Origin: Glycomyces sp. TRM65418
GTDB taxonomy: Bacteria > Actinomycetota > Actinomycetes > Mycobacteriales > Micromonosporaceae
Direction: 5' to 3'
Length of the DNA: 64,000 nt
Assembly: GCF_019710475.1 (NCBI RefSeq)
Contig: NZ_JAJFAX010000001.1
Coordinates: forward strand, 806,001 to 870,000
Part shown: piece by piece, positions 18,351 to 26,893 of the stretch
Numbering within the stretch: the stretch's first letter is position 1
How the letters are laid out: each line of letters begins with the position of its first letter
The notes under the pieces: generated by a model
The model's database searches: none
Seen by the model: only the letters and a program-made list of their open reading frames with translations
Told to the model about the DNA's origin: nothing
Made by a program: the position numbers and the translations under genes

Positions 18351-20516
18351 TCAGACTCGAGCCGGTGACCGATCCTCAACGGCCGCAACGGAGTCGTCTG
18401 TCTCCTTGATGCCGTACTTCGAGTAGAGCTTGGCGAGGGGCCCCGGGACCCACCAGTTGGCGCGTCCGAGGAGGCGCATCGTGGCCGGGACGAGGAGCAT
18501 CCGCACCACGGTCGCGTCGAGGAAGATCGCGATCGCCATGCCGAGGCCGATCATCTTCATGAAGGTGATGCCGCTGAAGGCGAACGCGCCCACCACCACG
18601 ATGAGGATGGCCGCCGCGGCGGTGATGATCGAGCCGGTCGACTGCATGCCGCGCAGGACGGCGGTCCGGTTGTCGGCCCCCAGGTCCCACTCCTCGCGCA
18701 CCCGCGAGAGGAGGAAGACCTCGTAGTCGGTGGCGAGCGCGAACAGCAGCGCGATCATGAGCAGCAGGTTGGACGGGTCGATGTAGCCCGAGGGCGTGAA
18801 GTCGAGCAGGCCCGACAGGTGGCCCTCCCCGAAGATCCACACCACGGCGCCGAGGGCGGCGCCGAGCGAGACGGCGTTCATCAGGACCGCCTTGATCGGC
18901 AGCACGATCGACCCGAAGGCGAGGAACAGCACGATCATGGTGACGATGACGATGTAGCCGAGCATGTACGGCAGGCCCTCGGCGATCGCGTCGAGCATGT
19001 CGACCCGGTCGGCCGCGCCGCCGGTGATGAAGAGGTCCGCGCCGTCGGCCTCGATGGCGCGGGCGTCCTCGATGAGCTCGCGGGCCTCGGCGCTGAAGGG
19101 GTCGAAGTCGTAGGCGACGTCGTAGAGGATCGCGTCCGCGGTCGGTTCGGCGGCGGGCCGCACGTCGTCCACGGCGTCGAGCGCCGCGAGTTCGGCGGCC
19201 ACGCGGTCCCAGGCCTCCGGCTCGCCGGTGACCATGACCTGGAAGGTCTCCTCGCCGCCGCCGGGGAAGTCCTCGGCGAGGGTCTCGGTGACCACGCGGG
19301 ACTCGGCGTCCGCGGGCATGTCGCGCTCGTCGACGCCGCCGAACTGCACGTCGAGGATCGGGCTGGCGAGCAGCGCCATGAACGCCAGGACCGGCAGCAG
19401 GACGAGGACGGGGCGGCGCATGACGCCGGCGGCGAGGGTGTGCCAGAAGCCGGTGTCGGTCTTCGGCGCCTTGTTGCGCCGCCAGGGCAGTCGGCCCTTG
19501 TCGACGCGGTGGCCGAGCAGGTAGAGGATCGCGGGGAGCGCCACGAGCGCCGAGAGCATGGCGACGCCGACGGCGGACATGACGCCGTAGGCGATGCCGT
19601 GCAGGAACGGCACGTCCACCAGCAGCAGGCCGACCATCGACAGGACGATGATGAGGCCCGAGACCATGACGGTGCGCCCGGCGGTGGCGACGGTGTGGAG
19701 CACGGCGCGGCGCTTGTCGCGGCCCGCCGCCAGCTCTTCCCTGAACCGGCGCAGCACGAACAGCGAGTAGTCGATGGACATGCCGAGGCCGATGATGGTG
19801 ATGACGTTGGCCGCGAAGATCGAGACGTCGGTGAACTCGGTGATGACGCGGGTGATCGCGAAGCCGCCGAGGATCGACATGCCGCCGATGAGCAGCGGCA
19901 GCGAGGCGGCCACGAGGGCGCCGAAGACCACGATCATGATGAGCAGGAGGATCGGCATCGAGATCATCTCGGCGATCTCCAGGTCGTGCTGGACCTGCTC
20001 GTTGAGGTCGGCGAAGACGGCTGCGCCCCCGCCGAGGGTGACCTCGAGGTCGCCGGTGTCCCCGGCCTCCCGCAGCTGGGATTCGATCGTGTCGAAGACC
20101 TCGGCCTGCGCCTCGTCGGAGGATCCGGTGAGCGAGACGGCCGCGTAGGTCGCGTGCCCGTCCTCGGACACGAAGGTCGGCAGCCGGGTGTCGTAGTAGG
20201 AGAGGACGTTCTCCACCTCCTCGATCGCGGCGATGTCCGCGACGGCGCTCTGGACGGCGGCCGCGAAGGCCGGGTCGTCGGCCGTCATCGTCTCGGACTC
20301 GTACAGGACGACGACCTCGGCGCCGGTGGAGCCGAACTCCTCCTCGATCGCCGCGGCGTCGCGGACCGACTGCGCGTCCTGGGAGACGTAGCCGCCGTCG
20401 GTGAACTCGTCGAAGACCCCGAGACCCCACGTCGCGCCGATCGCGAACACTCCCAGGATCCCGACCACGATGAACCAGCGCGCTTTGATGACGGCGCGGC
20501 CTAGCAGGGAATACAT
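18351..20516 (-). CDS. MMPL-family (RND superfamily) transporter
   Basis: A 721-residue proton-driven exporter of the MMPL family, which moves lipids, siderophores or drugs across the membrane. It has the duplicated layout: span 1 (ARWFIVVGILGVFAIGATW), ectodomain to about 185, five spans to about 330, then a repeat of the pattern (span 7 near RPVLVLLPVLAFMALL, second ectodomain, five spans). The proton-relay Asp residues are visible in GLGMSIDYSLFVLRRFREEL and FALATDYEVFLLSRVREEW. ATG at 20516 follows AGAGGAG. It is divergent from the TetR gene at 20672, with paired operators in between, so it is probably repressed by that regulator. Confidence 0.95.
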   Translation of the reverse strand: MYSLLGRAVIKARWFIVVGILGVFAIGATWGLGVFDEFTDGGYVSQDAQSVRDAAAIEEEFGSTGAEVVVLYESETMTADDPAFAAAVQSAVADIAAIEEVENVLSYYDTRLPTFVSEDGHATYAAVSLTGSSDEAQAEVFDTIESQLREAGDTGDLEVTLGGGAAVFADLNEQVQHDLEIAEMISMPILLLIMIVVFGALVAASLPLLIGGMSILGGFAITRVITEFTDVSIFAANVITIIGLGMSIDYSLFVLRRFREELAAGRDKRRAVLHTVATAGRTVMVSGLIIVLSMVGLLLVDVPFLHGIAYGVMSAVGVAMLSALVALPAILYLLGHRVDKGRLPWRRNKAPKTDTGFWHTLAAGVMRRPVLVLLPVLAFMALLASPILDVQFGGVDERDMPADAESRVVTETLAEDFPGGGEETFQVMVTGEPEAWDRVAAELAALDAVDDVRPAAEPTADAILYDVAYDFDPFSAEARELIEDARAIEADGADLFITGGAADRVDMLDAIAEGLPYMLGYIVIVTMIVLFLAFGSIVLPIKAVLMNAVSLGAALGAVVWIFGEGHLSGLLDFTPSGYIDPSNLLLMIALLFALATDYEVFLLSRVREEWDLGADNRTAVLRGMQSTGSIITAAAAILIVVVGAFAFSGITFMKMIGLGMAIAIFLDATVVRMLLVPATMRLLGRANWWVPGPLAKLYSKYGIKETDDSVAAVEDRSPARV

Positions 20517-20596
20517 ATGGTTCTCCTCTTGCGGAGGCGGTGACCGCTGGTGCTTGAGGGCTGCCCGGCGGTAGGATGGTGACCGTTGATTAGTTG

Positions 20597-20648
20597 GTTA
20601 ACGCCGTTCACTTTAATGAATGCCCATTATCGAGTCAACACCGTTAAC
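20597..20648. promoter_or_regulatory. Two matching TetR-type operators in the divergent mmpL/tetR promoter
   Basis: Two 15-bp pseudo-palindromes share the pattern GTnAACrCCGTTnAC: GTTAACGCCGTTCAC at 20597-20611 and GTCAACACCGTTAAC at 20634-20648. Their centres are 37 bp apart, inside an AT-rich 155-bp intergenic region. Position and symmetry point to binding by the adjacent TetR protein and co-regulation of both genes. Confidence 0.65.
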
Positions 20649-20671
20649 TAAGTTGTAGTCTGAGGAGAGCA

Positions 20672-21439
20672 GTGACTTCGAACACCGCGGGTGGCCCGTC
20701 CCGTCGCGAACGGATGCGCGCCGAGACCATCGCCGAGATCAAGGCGAGCGCCAGGAGCCAGCTGCAGGAGCTGGGGCCCAGCGGGATCTCCCTGCGCGCG
20801 GTCGCCCGCGACGTCGGCGTCACGCCCGCGGCCCTCTACCGCTACTTCACCAGCCTCGACGCGCTCCTCCTCGACCTGTGCTGCGACCTCTACGACGAAC
20901 TTATCGCCGCGACGCGGGCCGCGATGGACGCAGCGCCGCCCGAAGCGCACCTCGAACGGATGAAGGCCTGGGTGTGGGCCTTCCGCGCCTGGGCGGTGGG
21001 CAACCGCAGGGAGTTCGAGCTCATGATCAGCTATCCCGAGGACAACAGCGCGATGTCGATCTGCGCGGACCCGAAGGACCTCGAAGCCGGGGACCTCGAC
21101 CCGGTCACTCTGAAGTCGATGGAGCACGCCCAGCTGTGCGGGCACGAGCTCGCCCGGTTCTACCAGCAGACCGAGGGCCAGGGCTTCGAGTTCGGCACGA
21201 TCACGCTGCCCGAGATGTCCGAATCGCTCAAGCAGGAGCTCATCGAGAGCTGCTCCAGGATGATCATCGGCGAGCGGCTGCCGCTGTCGTGGGTCTTCGC
21301 GTTCACCTCGGCGTGGGTGCGCGTGTTCGGCCTGGTGACGATGGAGGCCTTCGGGTCCCTGCCGGTGCGGGACAACGTCGAGGAGTACTACAAGGCCCAG
21401 ATCAAGTCCATGCTGAAGGACTTCGGCATGGAGGAGTGA
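20672..21439 (+). CDS. TetR-family regulator (TetR_C_13-like WHG group)
   Basis: A 255-residue regulator. The N-terminal helix-turn-helix is clear: EIKASARSQLQELGPSGISL then AVARDVGVTPAALYRYFTS at about residues 25-65. The C-terminal ligand domain (ERMKAWVWAFRAWAVGN, EFELMISYPED) resembles the WHG-type effector domain, where a W-x-FR-x-W pattern is common. GTG at 20672 has TGAGGAG upstream. The gene is divergent from the MMPL exporter and should repress it and itself through the two 15-bp operators at 20597-20648. The inducing ligand is unknown. Confidence 0.92.
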   Translation: MTSNTAGGPSRRERMRAETIAEIKASARSQLQELGPSGISLRAVARDVGVTPAALYRYFTSLDALLLDLCCDLYDELIAATRAAMDAAPPEAHLERMKAWVWAFRAWAVGNRREFELMISYPEDNSAMSICADPKDLEAGDLDPVTLKSMEHAQLCGHELARFYQQTEGQGFEFGTITLPEMSESLKQELIESCSRMIIGERLPLSWVFAFTSAWVRVFGLVTMEAFGSLPVRDNVEEYYKAQIKSMLKDFGMEE

Positions 21440-21509
21440 CCGGCCGGGCGGGGCCCGGCCGGACGCGTCCTACGAAGCGGCCCCGTCGGCGTTGGCGTTC
21501 AGGCGGTGC

Positions 21510-21574
21510 TCACGCGTCCTCCGCGCGAGCGCTCCTGCTGTATTCACGCCTCCTCCGCGCGAGCGCTCCTGATG
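21510..21574. repeat. Tandem 31-bp duplication at the end of the MBL-Rieske gene
   Basis: Bases 21510-21540 and 21544-21574 match at 29 of 31 positions with a period of 34. The second copy encodes the last codons (RSARAEEA) of the MBL-Rieske protein; the first copy lies just past its stop codon. Confidence 0.8.
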
Positions 21575-23100
21575 TCGTGCCCGACGGAGGTCATGCACTT
21601 GCCGGAGCCCAGGTTCCACTTCCAGCCGTGCATCTGGCAGGTGAGGACCCCTTCCTCGACCTTGCCGAAGACCGAGAGGTCGGCCTTGAGGTGCGGGCAG
21701 CGGCGCTGGAACTGCCAGCCCTGCACGACGATGTCCTCGTCGTCGGGGCGCTGCTCGGCGTACCAGCCCTCGGCGTACTGGATCCGCTCCTCGGAGAGGC
21801 ACTTGAAGAACGCGTAGACGTACTCGTTGTACTGGCCGATGCGCGCGGCGGTGAACCGGCAGGACAGGAACAGCGAGTTGACCCAGTCGACCTCGCGGAT
21901 GTGGAGCAGGTGCTCGATGAGGCGCCGCTCGGTGCGGAAGCGGTAGCGGACCTTGGCCCCGTCGTCGGGGTAGATCTTGCGCTCCAGGAAGTCGAAGACG
22001 ATCGACTCGACGACCTCGTCCGAGTCGGGCGCGGTGAGGTCGAAGCGGACCGGGCCGCCGATACCGGTGGCGATGTGCTCGGCCGAGACCATGAGCGGCT
22101 CGATGCGCTCGCGCAGCGTCTGCAGGACGTCGATCTCCGGGTGGGACCAGGAGGCCTTCTCGGAGGCGATGCGCGGCTGCATCCGCTCCTTGTACTCGTC
22201 CAGGTGCTGCTTCTTGTTCGCGAACCATTCCCGCAGGTCGTCCACGGGGTGCTCGACCGAGGCCGTGCCGTCGGCGCTGACCTCGGCCACCGAGCCGGGC
22301 AGCAGGATGATGTTCTTGTCGCGCCCCTGCTCCTCCAGCCAGTCGACATAGGACATCTGGTCGGGGAAGATGTTGCCCTCGTCGCCGAAGACGTCGTTGA
22401 ACTGGTAGAGCGCGTCGTCGAGGAAGCAGGGCGGGCCGGCGATCGGGAAGACCCAGTCGCCCTTGACGTCGTCGATGTACCGCAGCGAGCGGTCGAAGCC
22501 GCGTTCGCGCTTCTGCTTCCCGAAGGCGCGCTTGGCGTTGTCGGGGAGCTCGTAGACCATCGGGAACCAGATCGCGCCGGAGAACTGGAGCAGGTGGGCG
22601 TGGATCTTGCCGTGCTGGAGGAACACGCCCATGTCGGTGGGGCGGGCGTCGTTCTGGTTGAGCAGGCGGGTGCCGTCGGCGTCCTCGACCCAGAGCGAGG
22701 AGTCGCCGATGGGGCCGTCGGTGGGGCTGGTGAGCGCCTGGATCATGACCTTGACGCCGCCGGGGAGTTCCACGATCTCCTCGGAGACGGTCTTGATGAA
22801 CTTGTGGAAGCCCAGGGCCCGCAGCTCCGTCTCCAGCTCCGCGGTGGGGTACTCGGGCAGCAGGACGGTGGTGTCCTTGCTGATGTGCTTCGTGAGGTTC
22901 TCCTCGTCGAAGTGGTCCCGGTGCAGGTGCGAGACGTAGAGGTAGTCGGCCTGGCCGAGGGTGTCCCAGTCGAGCCGGGAGTTGTCGGGGAAGGGGAACC
23001 AGGAGGCGAAGTAAGCGGGGTTCACCCAGGGGTCGCAGAGGATCGACCCCGCTGCGGTCTCGATGAACATGCTGGCGTGGCCAGTACCGGTGATTCGCAC
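21544..23100 (-). CDS. Metallo-beta-lactamase-fold/Rieske [2Fe-2S] fusion protein
   Basis: A 518-residue protein with an N-terminal metallo-hydrolase domain (UlaG/CMAH-like) and a C-terminal Rieske domain. The metal motif HLHRDH is at residues 58-63, inside YLYVSHLHRDHFDEEN. The Rieske ligands are C468-x-H470 (CPHLK) and C488-x-x-H491 (CQMH), 17 residues apart, as in genuine [2Fe-2S] Rieske sites. CMP-N-acetylneuraminate hydroxylase also combines these two domains but, as I recall, with the Rieske part first; here it is last. GTG at 23100 has GGAAGGG upstream. No partner reductase is adjacent. An oxygenase or hydroxylase role on a sugar or nucleotide substrate is possible but unproven. Confidence 0.85.
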   Translation of the reverse strand: MRITGTGHASMFIETAAGSILCDPWVNPAYFASWFPFPDNSRLDWDTLGQADYLYVSHLHRDHFDEENLTKHISKDTTVLLPEYPTAELETELRALGFHKFIKTVSEEIVELPGGVKVMIQALTSPTDGPIGDSSLWVEDADGTRLLNQNDARPTDMGVFLQHGKIHAHLLQFSGAIWFPMVYELPDNAKRAFGKQKRERGFDRSLRYIDDVKGDWVFPIAGPPCFLDDALYQFNDVFGDEGNIFPDQMSYVDWLEEQGRDKNIILLPGSVAEVSADGTASVEHPVDDLREWFANKKQHLDEYKERMQPRIASEKASWSHPEIDVLQTLRERIEPLMVSAEHIATGIGGPVRFDLTAPDSDEVVESIVFDFLERKIYPDDGAKVRYRFRTERRLIEHLLHIREVDWVNSLFLSCRFTAARIGQYNEYVYAFFKCLSEERIQYAEGWYAEQRPDDEDIVVQGWQFQRRCPHLKADLSVFGKVEEGVLTCQMHGWKWNLGSGKCMTSVGHDIRSARAEEA

Positions 23101-23229
23101 AGTGACCCTTCCGAAGGCAGAGGACGACGACTGTTCACTCTACAAGTCACAGCGTGGACGGGGCCGGGACGTTCGCCCTTGTGGCGTGGGAGACTGTCTC
23201 CGATCAACGGAGAGGTTGGAGGAACCCAC

Positions 23230-23448
23230 ATGGCTGCCGAAGAGCAGATTCTCTCGCCCGATCAGCGCAAGCCCACCAGCCGCAAGGCCCTGTACACCGC
23301 GCTGAGCGTCGCGATCGTCATCAACTTGGCGTACCTGTTCGGCAACCACCAGGGCTGGGTCGAGGACGTCTTCATCGGCATCACCGTGGTGGTGCTCCTC
23401 GGCATCATCGTCTCCGACGCCTGGCTCCGCAAGAGGGGCCTGCGCTAG
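23230..23448 (+). CDS. Small membrane protein, DUF2631-like
   Basis: A 72-residue protein with a short hydrophilic N-terminus (LSPDQRKPTSRKALYTAL) and two predicted membrane spans (LSVAIVINLAYLFGN and FIGITVVVLLGIIVSDAWL), ending in RKRGLR. Size, sequence style and location near rlmN/cdsA/frr match what I recall for the actinobacterial DUF2631 family (for example the Rv2876 region of M. tuberculosis). Function is unknown. ATG at 23230 has GGAGG nine bases upstream. It is followed by its own strong terminator. Confidence 0.75.
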   Translation: MAAEEQILSPDQRKPTSRKALYTALSVAIVINLAYLFGNHQGWVEDVFIGITVVVLLGIIVSDAWLRKRGLR

Positions 23449-23477
23449 GCCGGGCTCCAGCGCCCCAGAACGTTCAT

Positions 23478-23504
23478 GGGACCGGCTGCGATGCAGCCGG
23501 TCCC
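23478..23504 (+). terminator. Terminator of the small membrane protein gene
   Basis: Perfect 12-bp stem (23478-23489 with 23493-23504) with a GAT loop, 29 bp past the stop codon. Confidence 0.85.
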
Positions 23505-23525
23505 GTCGTCCTCCCCGTGACGCGA

Positions 23526-23559
23526 AGGAGGCGGGACCGCTGTCGCGGTCCCGCCTCCT
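23526..23559 (-). terminator. Terminator of the DivIVA-domain gene
   Basis: Perfect 15-bp stem (23526-23540 with 23545-23559) with a TGTC loop, 20 bp past the end of the minus-strand gene at 23579. It sits beside the plus-strand terminator, forming a convergent pair. Confidence 0.85.
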
Positions 23560-23578
23560 CGTCCGTCGGTTGCGGCGG

Positions 23579-25624
23579 CTAGCGCATCATCCCGCGGCGG
23601 GCGAACATCTCGCGCACCTCGCGCAGCGCCGAGTCGACTTCGGCCTCGAAGTAGCCGCCCTGGACCAGCGAGAACTGGCTCGTGTCGAGTTCGCGGTCCG
23701 AGAGCGGGACCGGGTTGCGGCCGGTCATCGCCGCGGAGACCGCGTCGAACATCTGGTCCACCTGGCTCGGGTCGTAGCCGGAGCCGAAGCGCCGCGGCTG
23801 GAAGGCCCGGCGCATCTGCTCCAGGCGCTGCACGTCCTCCGGGGTGAACGGCGAGTCGGACGCCCGCATCTCGGTCGTCATCTCCTCGCGGCCGTGGCGG
23901 CCGGGGGCCTCGAACGCGCCTCGCCCCTCGTAGGGGTTGCGGCGGCCGAAGTCGGGCGGTGTGGCCGCCCCGCGCGGGGCGGGTTGGCCGAACGCCGGAT
24001 CGGGCCCGGGTCCGGGCGCGAAGCCGTTGTCGGCGGGGCCGGGCGGCGGTGTGGGAGGACCGCCGAAGCCGCCGCCGGGTTCGTGCTGCTGCCCGCGGTC
24101 GAAGCCCTGCTGCGGCACGGGCGGACTGGGCGCGGCCGCGCGGCGGCCGTAACCGGTGTCCTCCTGCTGCTGGCCGAATCCCTGACCGTAGTCGCGGCCG
24201 CGCTGGGTCCCGTAAGGCTCGGGCTGCGGCGGCTCGGGGCGGCTCATCGGGCCCTGGCCCATGCCCGGCACGAGGTTCTGCGGGATGGCCTGGGTCGGCG
24301 CCGCGGGCGGCATCGGCTCGGGCTCGGGCTGGCTGTAGCGCCCCGCCTGCGGCACCGAGCCGCTCGGCGGACCCTGGTGGCCGCCCTGCGGGGGCGGCTG
24401 CGGCGTCGCGCGGCGGCTGCCGGTGTCGCTGAACTCGTCGTCGTACGCCGCGCCGAACCCGGGGGCGGGATCGGGCGCGGACCGGCGGCCTTGACTCTGC
24501 CCGTACACGCCGGGCGCGTCGTTGGGGCCGTACCCGCCGGGGCCCTCGTTCGGACCGTACCCGCCGGGAGCCTCCTTCGGCGTGAAGCCGGGGCGGCGCG
24601 GGTCGGACTGGACGGGCAGCTGCTCGGTGGCGCCGTGGGGCGTGGGCCCGGCCTGCGGGCCGTCGTGCATCGGCATCCCGGTGCGCGGGCCCGGCTGCGC
24701 CGGCGGCGCGAACTCCCCGCGGACCGGTTCGGGACCGCGCGGGTTGCCGTACTCGTTCTCAGGAGCACGAGGGCCGCCGTACTCGCTGCCGTAGACGGCC
24801 GGTTCCGGGGCGCCCCCGCGCGGACCGAAGCCGCCGCCGTTGGGGTTGCGGGGGGCGCTGAACTCGCCTTGGCCCGGTCCGAACTCGTCCCGGGGAGACC
24901 CGAACTCGTTCTGCGGCGGACCGAAGTCGCCCTGTCCGGGACCGAACTCGCCGGGGCCGCCGCGACCGTAGTCCTGGCCGCCGCCGCTGCGTCCGGCGCC
25001 GTTGCGCTGCGCGAACGGGTCGTCGTAGTCGTCGCCGGGCGGGCCGGCGAGGAAGCCGAAGCCCTCGTCGTCGTCGCCGCGCAGGTCGCCGAAGCCCTCG
25101 TTGTCCGGAGGAGGGGGGGCCGCCGCGCGGGCGGCGCGTCCGCGGCCGACCGGCTCGGGAGCGGGCGGCGGCGGGGCCATCTCGCGGGCGGCCATCAGAT
25201 CGTGTGCGGGGATCGCCTGCGTCGCAGCGGGAATGACCTGCGTCGCCTGGGCTTCGGGGGCGCGCCGGGCACCGACGGCCTGCGCCGGGGGCTCGTCGTA
25301 GTTGCGGCCGCCCATCGGAGCGCCGGGTCCCGTCGCGTCGGGTTTGCCGTAGTCGGGAGCGGGGGCGGTGCCGAGAACGCCGCGCTCCTCGAGCTCGGCG
25401 AGCTGACGCGCGACCCGGTCGAGGTAGACGTCCACCTGCCACTCGTCGTAGCCGCCGAAGCGGACTCTGAAGACGACGTCGTCGACCTCGTCGGCCGACA
25501 CGGGGCTGCCCACCGGCTCGCCGGCGAGCGTCGCCTCCACGCGGTCCAGGAACGCGTCGACTTCGTCGACCTTGTAGCCCCGGCTCAACGCCCGGCGCCG
25601 GAACCGGTCACCATGACTCGCCAC
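23579..25624 (-). CDS. DivIVA-domain protein with long Pro/Gly-rich linker
   Basis: A 681-residue protein with short DivIVA-type modules at both ends and about 480 residues of Pro/Gly/Gln/Asp-rich disordered sequence between. N-terminal modules: FRRRALSRGYKVDEVDAFLD and FRVRFGGYDEWQVDVYLDRV. C-terminal modules: FQPRRFGSGYDPSQVDQMFD and FSLVQGGYFEAEVDSALREV. Each has the F...GY...VD pattern of the DivI1A module, which in Wag31/DivIVA binds curved membrane at poles and septa. There is no long coiled coil as in Wag31, so a role as polar or septal scaffold is inferred. GTG at 25624 is chosen for spacing to AAGGGTGG; TTG at 25630 is also possible. Lies 21 bp downstream of rlmN. Confidence 0.85.
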   Translation of the reverse strand: MASHGDRFRRRALSRGYKVDEVDAFLDRVEATLAGEPVGSPVSADEVDDVVFRVRFGGYDEWQVDVYLDRVARQLAELEERGVLGTAPAPDYGKPDATGPGAPMGGRNYDEPPAQAVGARRAPEAQATQVIPAATQAIPAHDLMAAREMAPPPPAPEPVGRGRAARAAAPPPPDNEGFGDLRGDDDEGFGFLAGPPGDDYDDPFAQRNGAGRSGGGQDYGRGGPGEFGPGQGDFGPPQNEFGSPRDEFGPGQGEFSAPRNPNGGGFGPRGGAPEPAVYGSEYGGPRAPENEYGNPRGPEPVRGEFAPPAQPGPRTGMPMHDGPQAGPTPHGATEQLPVQSDPRRPGFTPKEAPGGYGPNEGPGGYGPNDAPGVYGQSQGRRSAPDPAPGFGAAYDDEFSDTGSRRATPQPPPQGGHQGPPSGSVPQAGRYSQPEPEPMPPAAPTQAIPQNLVPGMGQGPMSRPEPPQPEPYGTQRGRDYGQGFGQQQEDTGYGRRAAAPSPPVPQQGFDRGQQHEPGGGFGGPPTPPPGPADNGFAPGPGPDPAFGQPAPRGAATPPDFGRRNPYEGRGAFEAPGRHGREEMTTEMRASDSPFTPEDVQRLEQMRRAFQPRRFGSGYDPSQVDQMFDAVSAAMTGRNPVPLSDRELDTSQFSLVQGGYFEAEVDSALREVREMFARRGMMR

Positions 25625-25645
25625 TACCAAGCCACCCTTCTCCGC

Positions 25646-26794
25646 CTAATCCGCAGCGCCGGCGGCGCCGAGCGTCTTCGCTCCGGCGCGGCCGGGCGTG
25701 CCGGCCTCCCGGACCGAAGCGGCCAGCTGCCCGCAGGCGCCGTCGATCTCTTGGCCGCGCGTATCGCGCACCGTCGTGGACACACCCGCGGCACGCAGCC
25801 GCCGTACGAACTCCGCCTCAACCGGCTTGGGACTGGCGTCCCAGCGGCTCCCCGGCGTGGGGTTCAGAGGGATCAGATTCACGTGGACGAGTTTGCCCGC
25901 GAGCAGCTTCCCGAGGAGGTCCGCACGCCAGGGCTGGTCGTTCACATCCCTGATCATCGCGTACTCGATCGAAACACGACGTTTCGTCACCCGAGCGTAC
26001 TCCCAGGCCGCCTCCAAGACCTCGGCGACCTTCCAGCGGGTGTTGATGGGGACGAGCTCGTCGCGCAGCTCGTCGTCGGGGGCGTGGAGCGAGACCGCCA
26101 GCGTCACCGGCAGGCCTTCCTCCGAGAGCTTCTTGATGGTGGGCACCAGCCCGACCGTGGAAACGGTGACGTTGCGGGCCGAGAGGCCGATCCCGTCGGG
26201 CACCGGAGCCGTGATGAGGTGCAGGGCGCTCTTGAGCCGGGCCCAGTTCGCCAGCGGCTCGCCCATGCCCATGAACACGATGTTGGACAGCCGCCCCAGG
26301 CCGCGTTCGGTCGCGAGGCGGGCCGCGGCGACCACCTGGTCGACGATCTCGGCGGTGGTGAGGTTGCGGTCGAGGCCGCCCTGGCCGGTGGCGCAGAACG
26401 GGCAGGCCATGCCGCAGCCGGCCTGGGAGGAGACGCAGGCGGTCACCCGGTCGGGGTAGGCCATGATGACGCTCTCGACGAGCGCGCCGTCGTAGAGGCG
26501 CCAGACGGCCTTGACGGTGCGGCCGTCGTCGCACGAGTCGACGCGGACCGGGCTGAGGAGCCGCGGGAGCAGCGCCTCGCCGATGGCCTCGCGGGAGGCG
26601 GCCGGAAGGTCGGTCATGAGCGACGCGTCGCCGACGTGGCGGCCGAAGTACTGCTGGCGCAGTTGCTTGGCGCGGAAGGCGGGCTGCCCGATCTCGGAGA
26701 GGACGGATTGGCACCCGGCCAGGTCGAGATCGGCGAGGTGTCGCGGCGCGGCCTTGCGGGGGCGCGGTTCGGTCAACGTGAGTGCTACAGACAT
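25646..26794 (-). CDS. rlmN: Dual-specificity 23S rRNA/tRNA adenine-C2 methyltransferase RlmN
   Basis: Radical SAM enzyme that methylates C2 of A2503 in 23S rRNA and of A37 in certain tRNAs. The 382-residue protein has the [4Fe-4S] motif C127-x3-C131-x2-C134 (CGMACPFC), the SAM-binding [13 protein letters not shown], and the methyl-carrying Cys in [15 protein letters not shown] near residue 355. An N-terminal accessory domain ([15 protein letters not shown]) precedes the barrel. ATG at 26794 has only AGG as ribosome binding site. Located between cdsA and the DivIVA-domain gene, the usual actinobacterial order. Confidence 0.97.
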   Translation of the reverse strand: MSVALTLTEPRPRKAAPRHLADLDLAGCQSVLSEIGQPAFRAKQLRQQYFGRHVGDASLMTDLPAASREAIGEALLPRLLSPVRVDSCDDGRTVKAVWRLYDGALVESVIMAYPDRVTACVSSQAGCGMACPFCATGQGGLDRNLTTAEIVDQVVAAARLATERGLGRLSNIVFMGMGEPLANWARLKSALHLITAPVPDGIGLSARNVTVSTVGLVPTIKKLSEEGLPVTLAVSLHAPDDELRDELVPINTRWKVAEVLEAAWEYARVTKRRVSIEYAMIRDVNDQPWRADLLGKLLAGKLVHVNLIPLNPTPGSRWDASPKPVEAEFVRRLRAAGVSTTVRDTRGQEIDGACGQLAASVREAGTPGRAGAKTLGAAGAAD

Positions 26795-26893
26795 GTCACG
26801 ACCTAGTCTCGCATGACAGGACCGGAACCCGCCAACCCTGGATCATGGAATTCACCCCGACCCTCCTTCAACGGATACACCAATCAGGACGCA

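Noticed and set aside
23570-26806. 1078-codon plus-strand frame opposite the DivIVA-domain gene and rlmN
   Set aside because: Mirror of the Pro/Gly-rich coding region; no motif, and rlmN on the other strand is certain.
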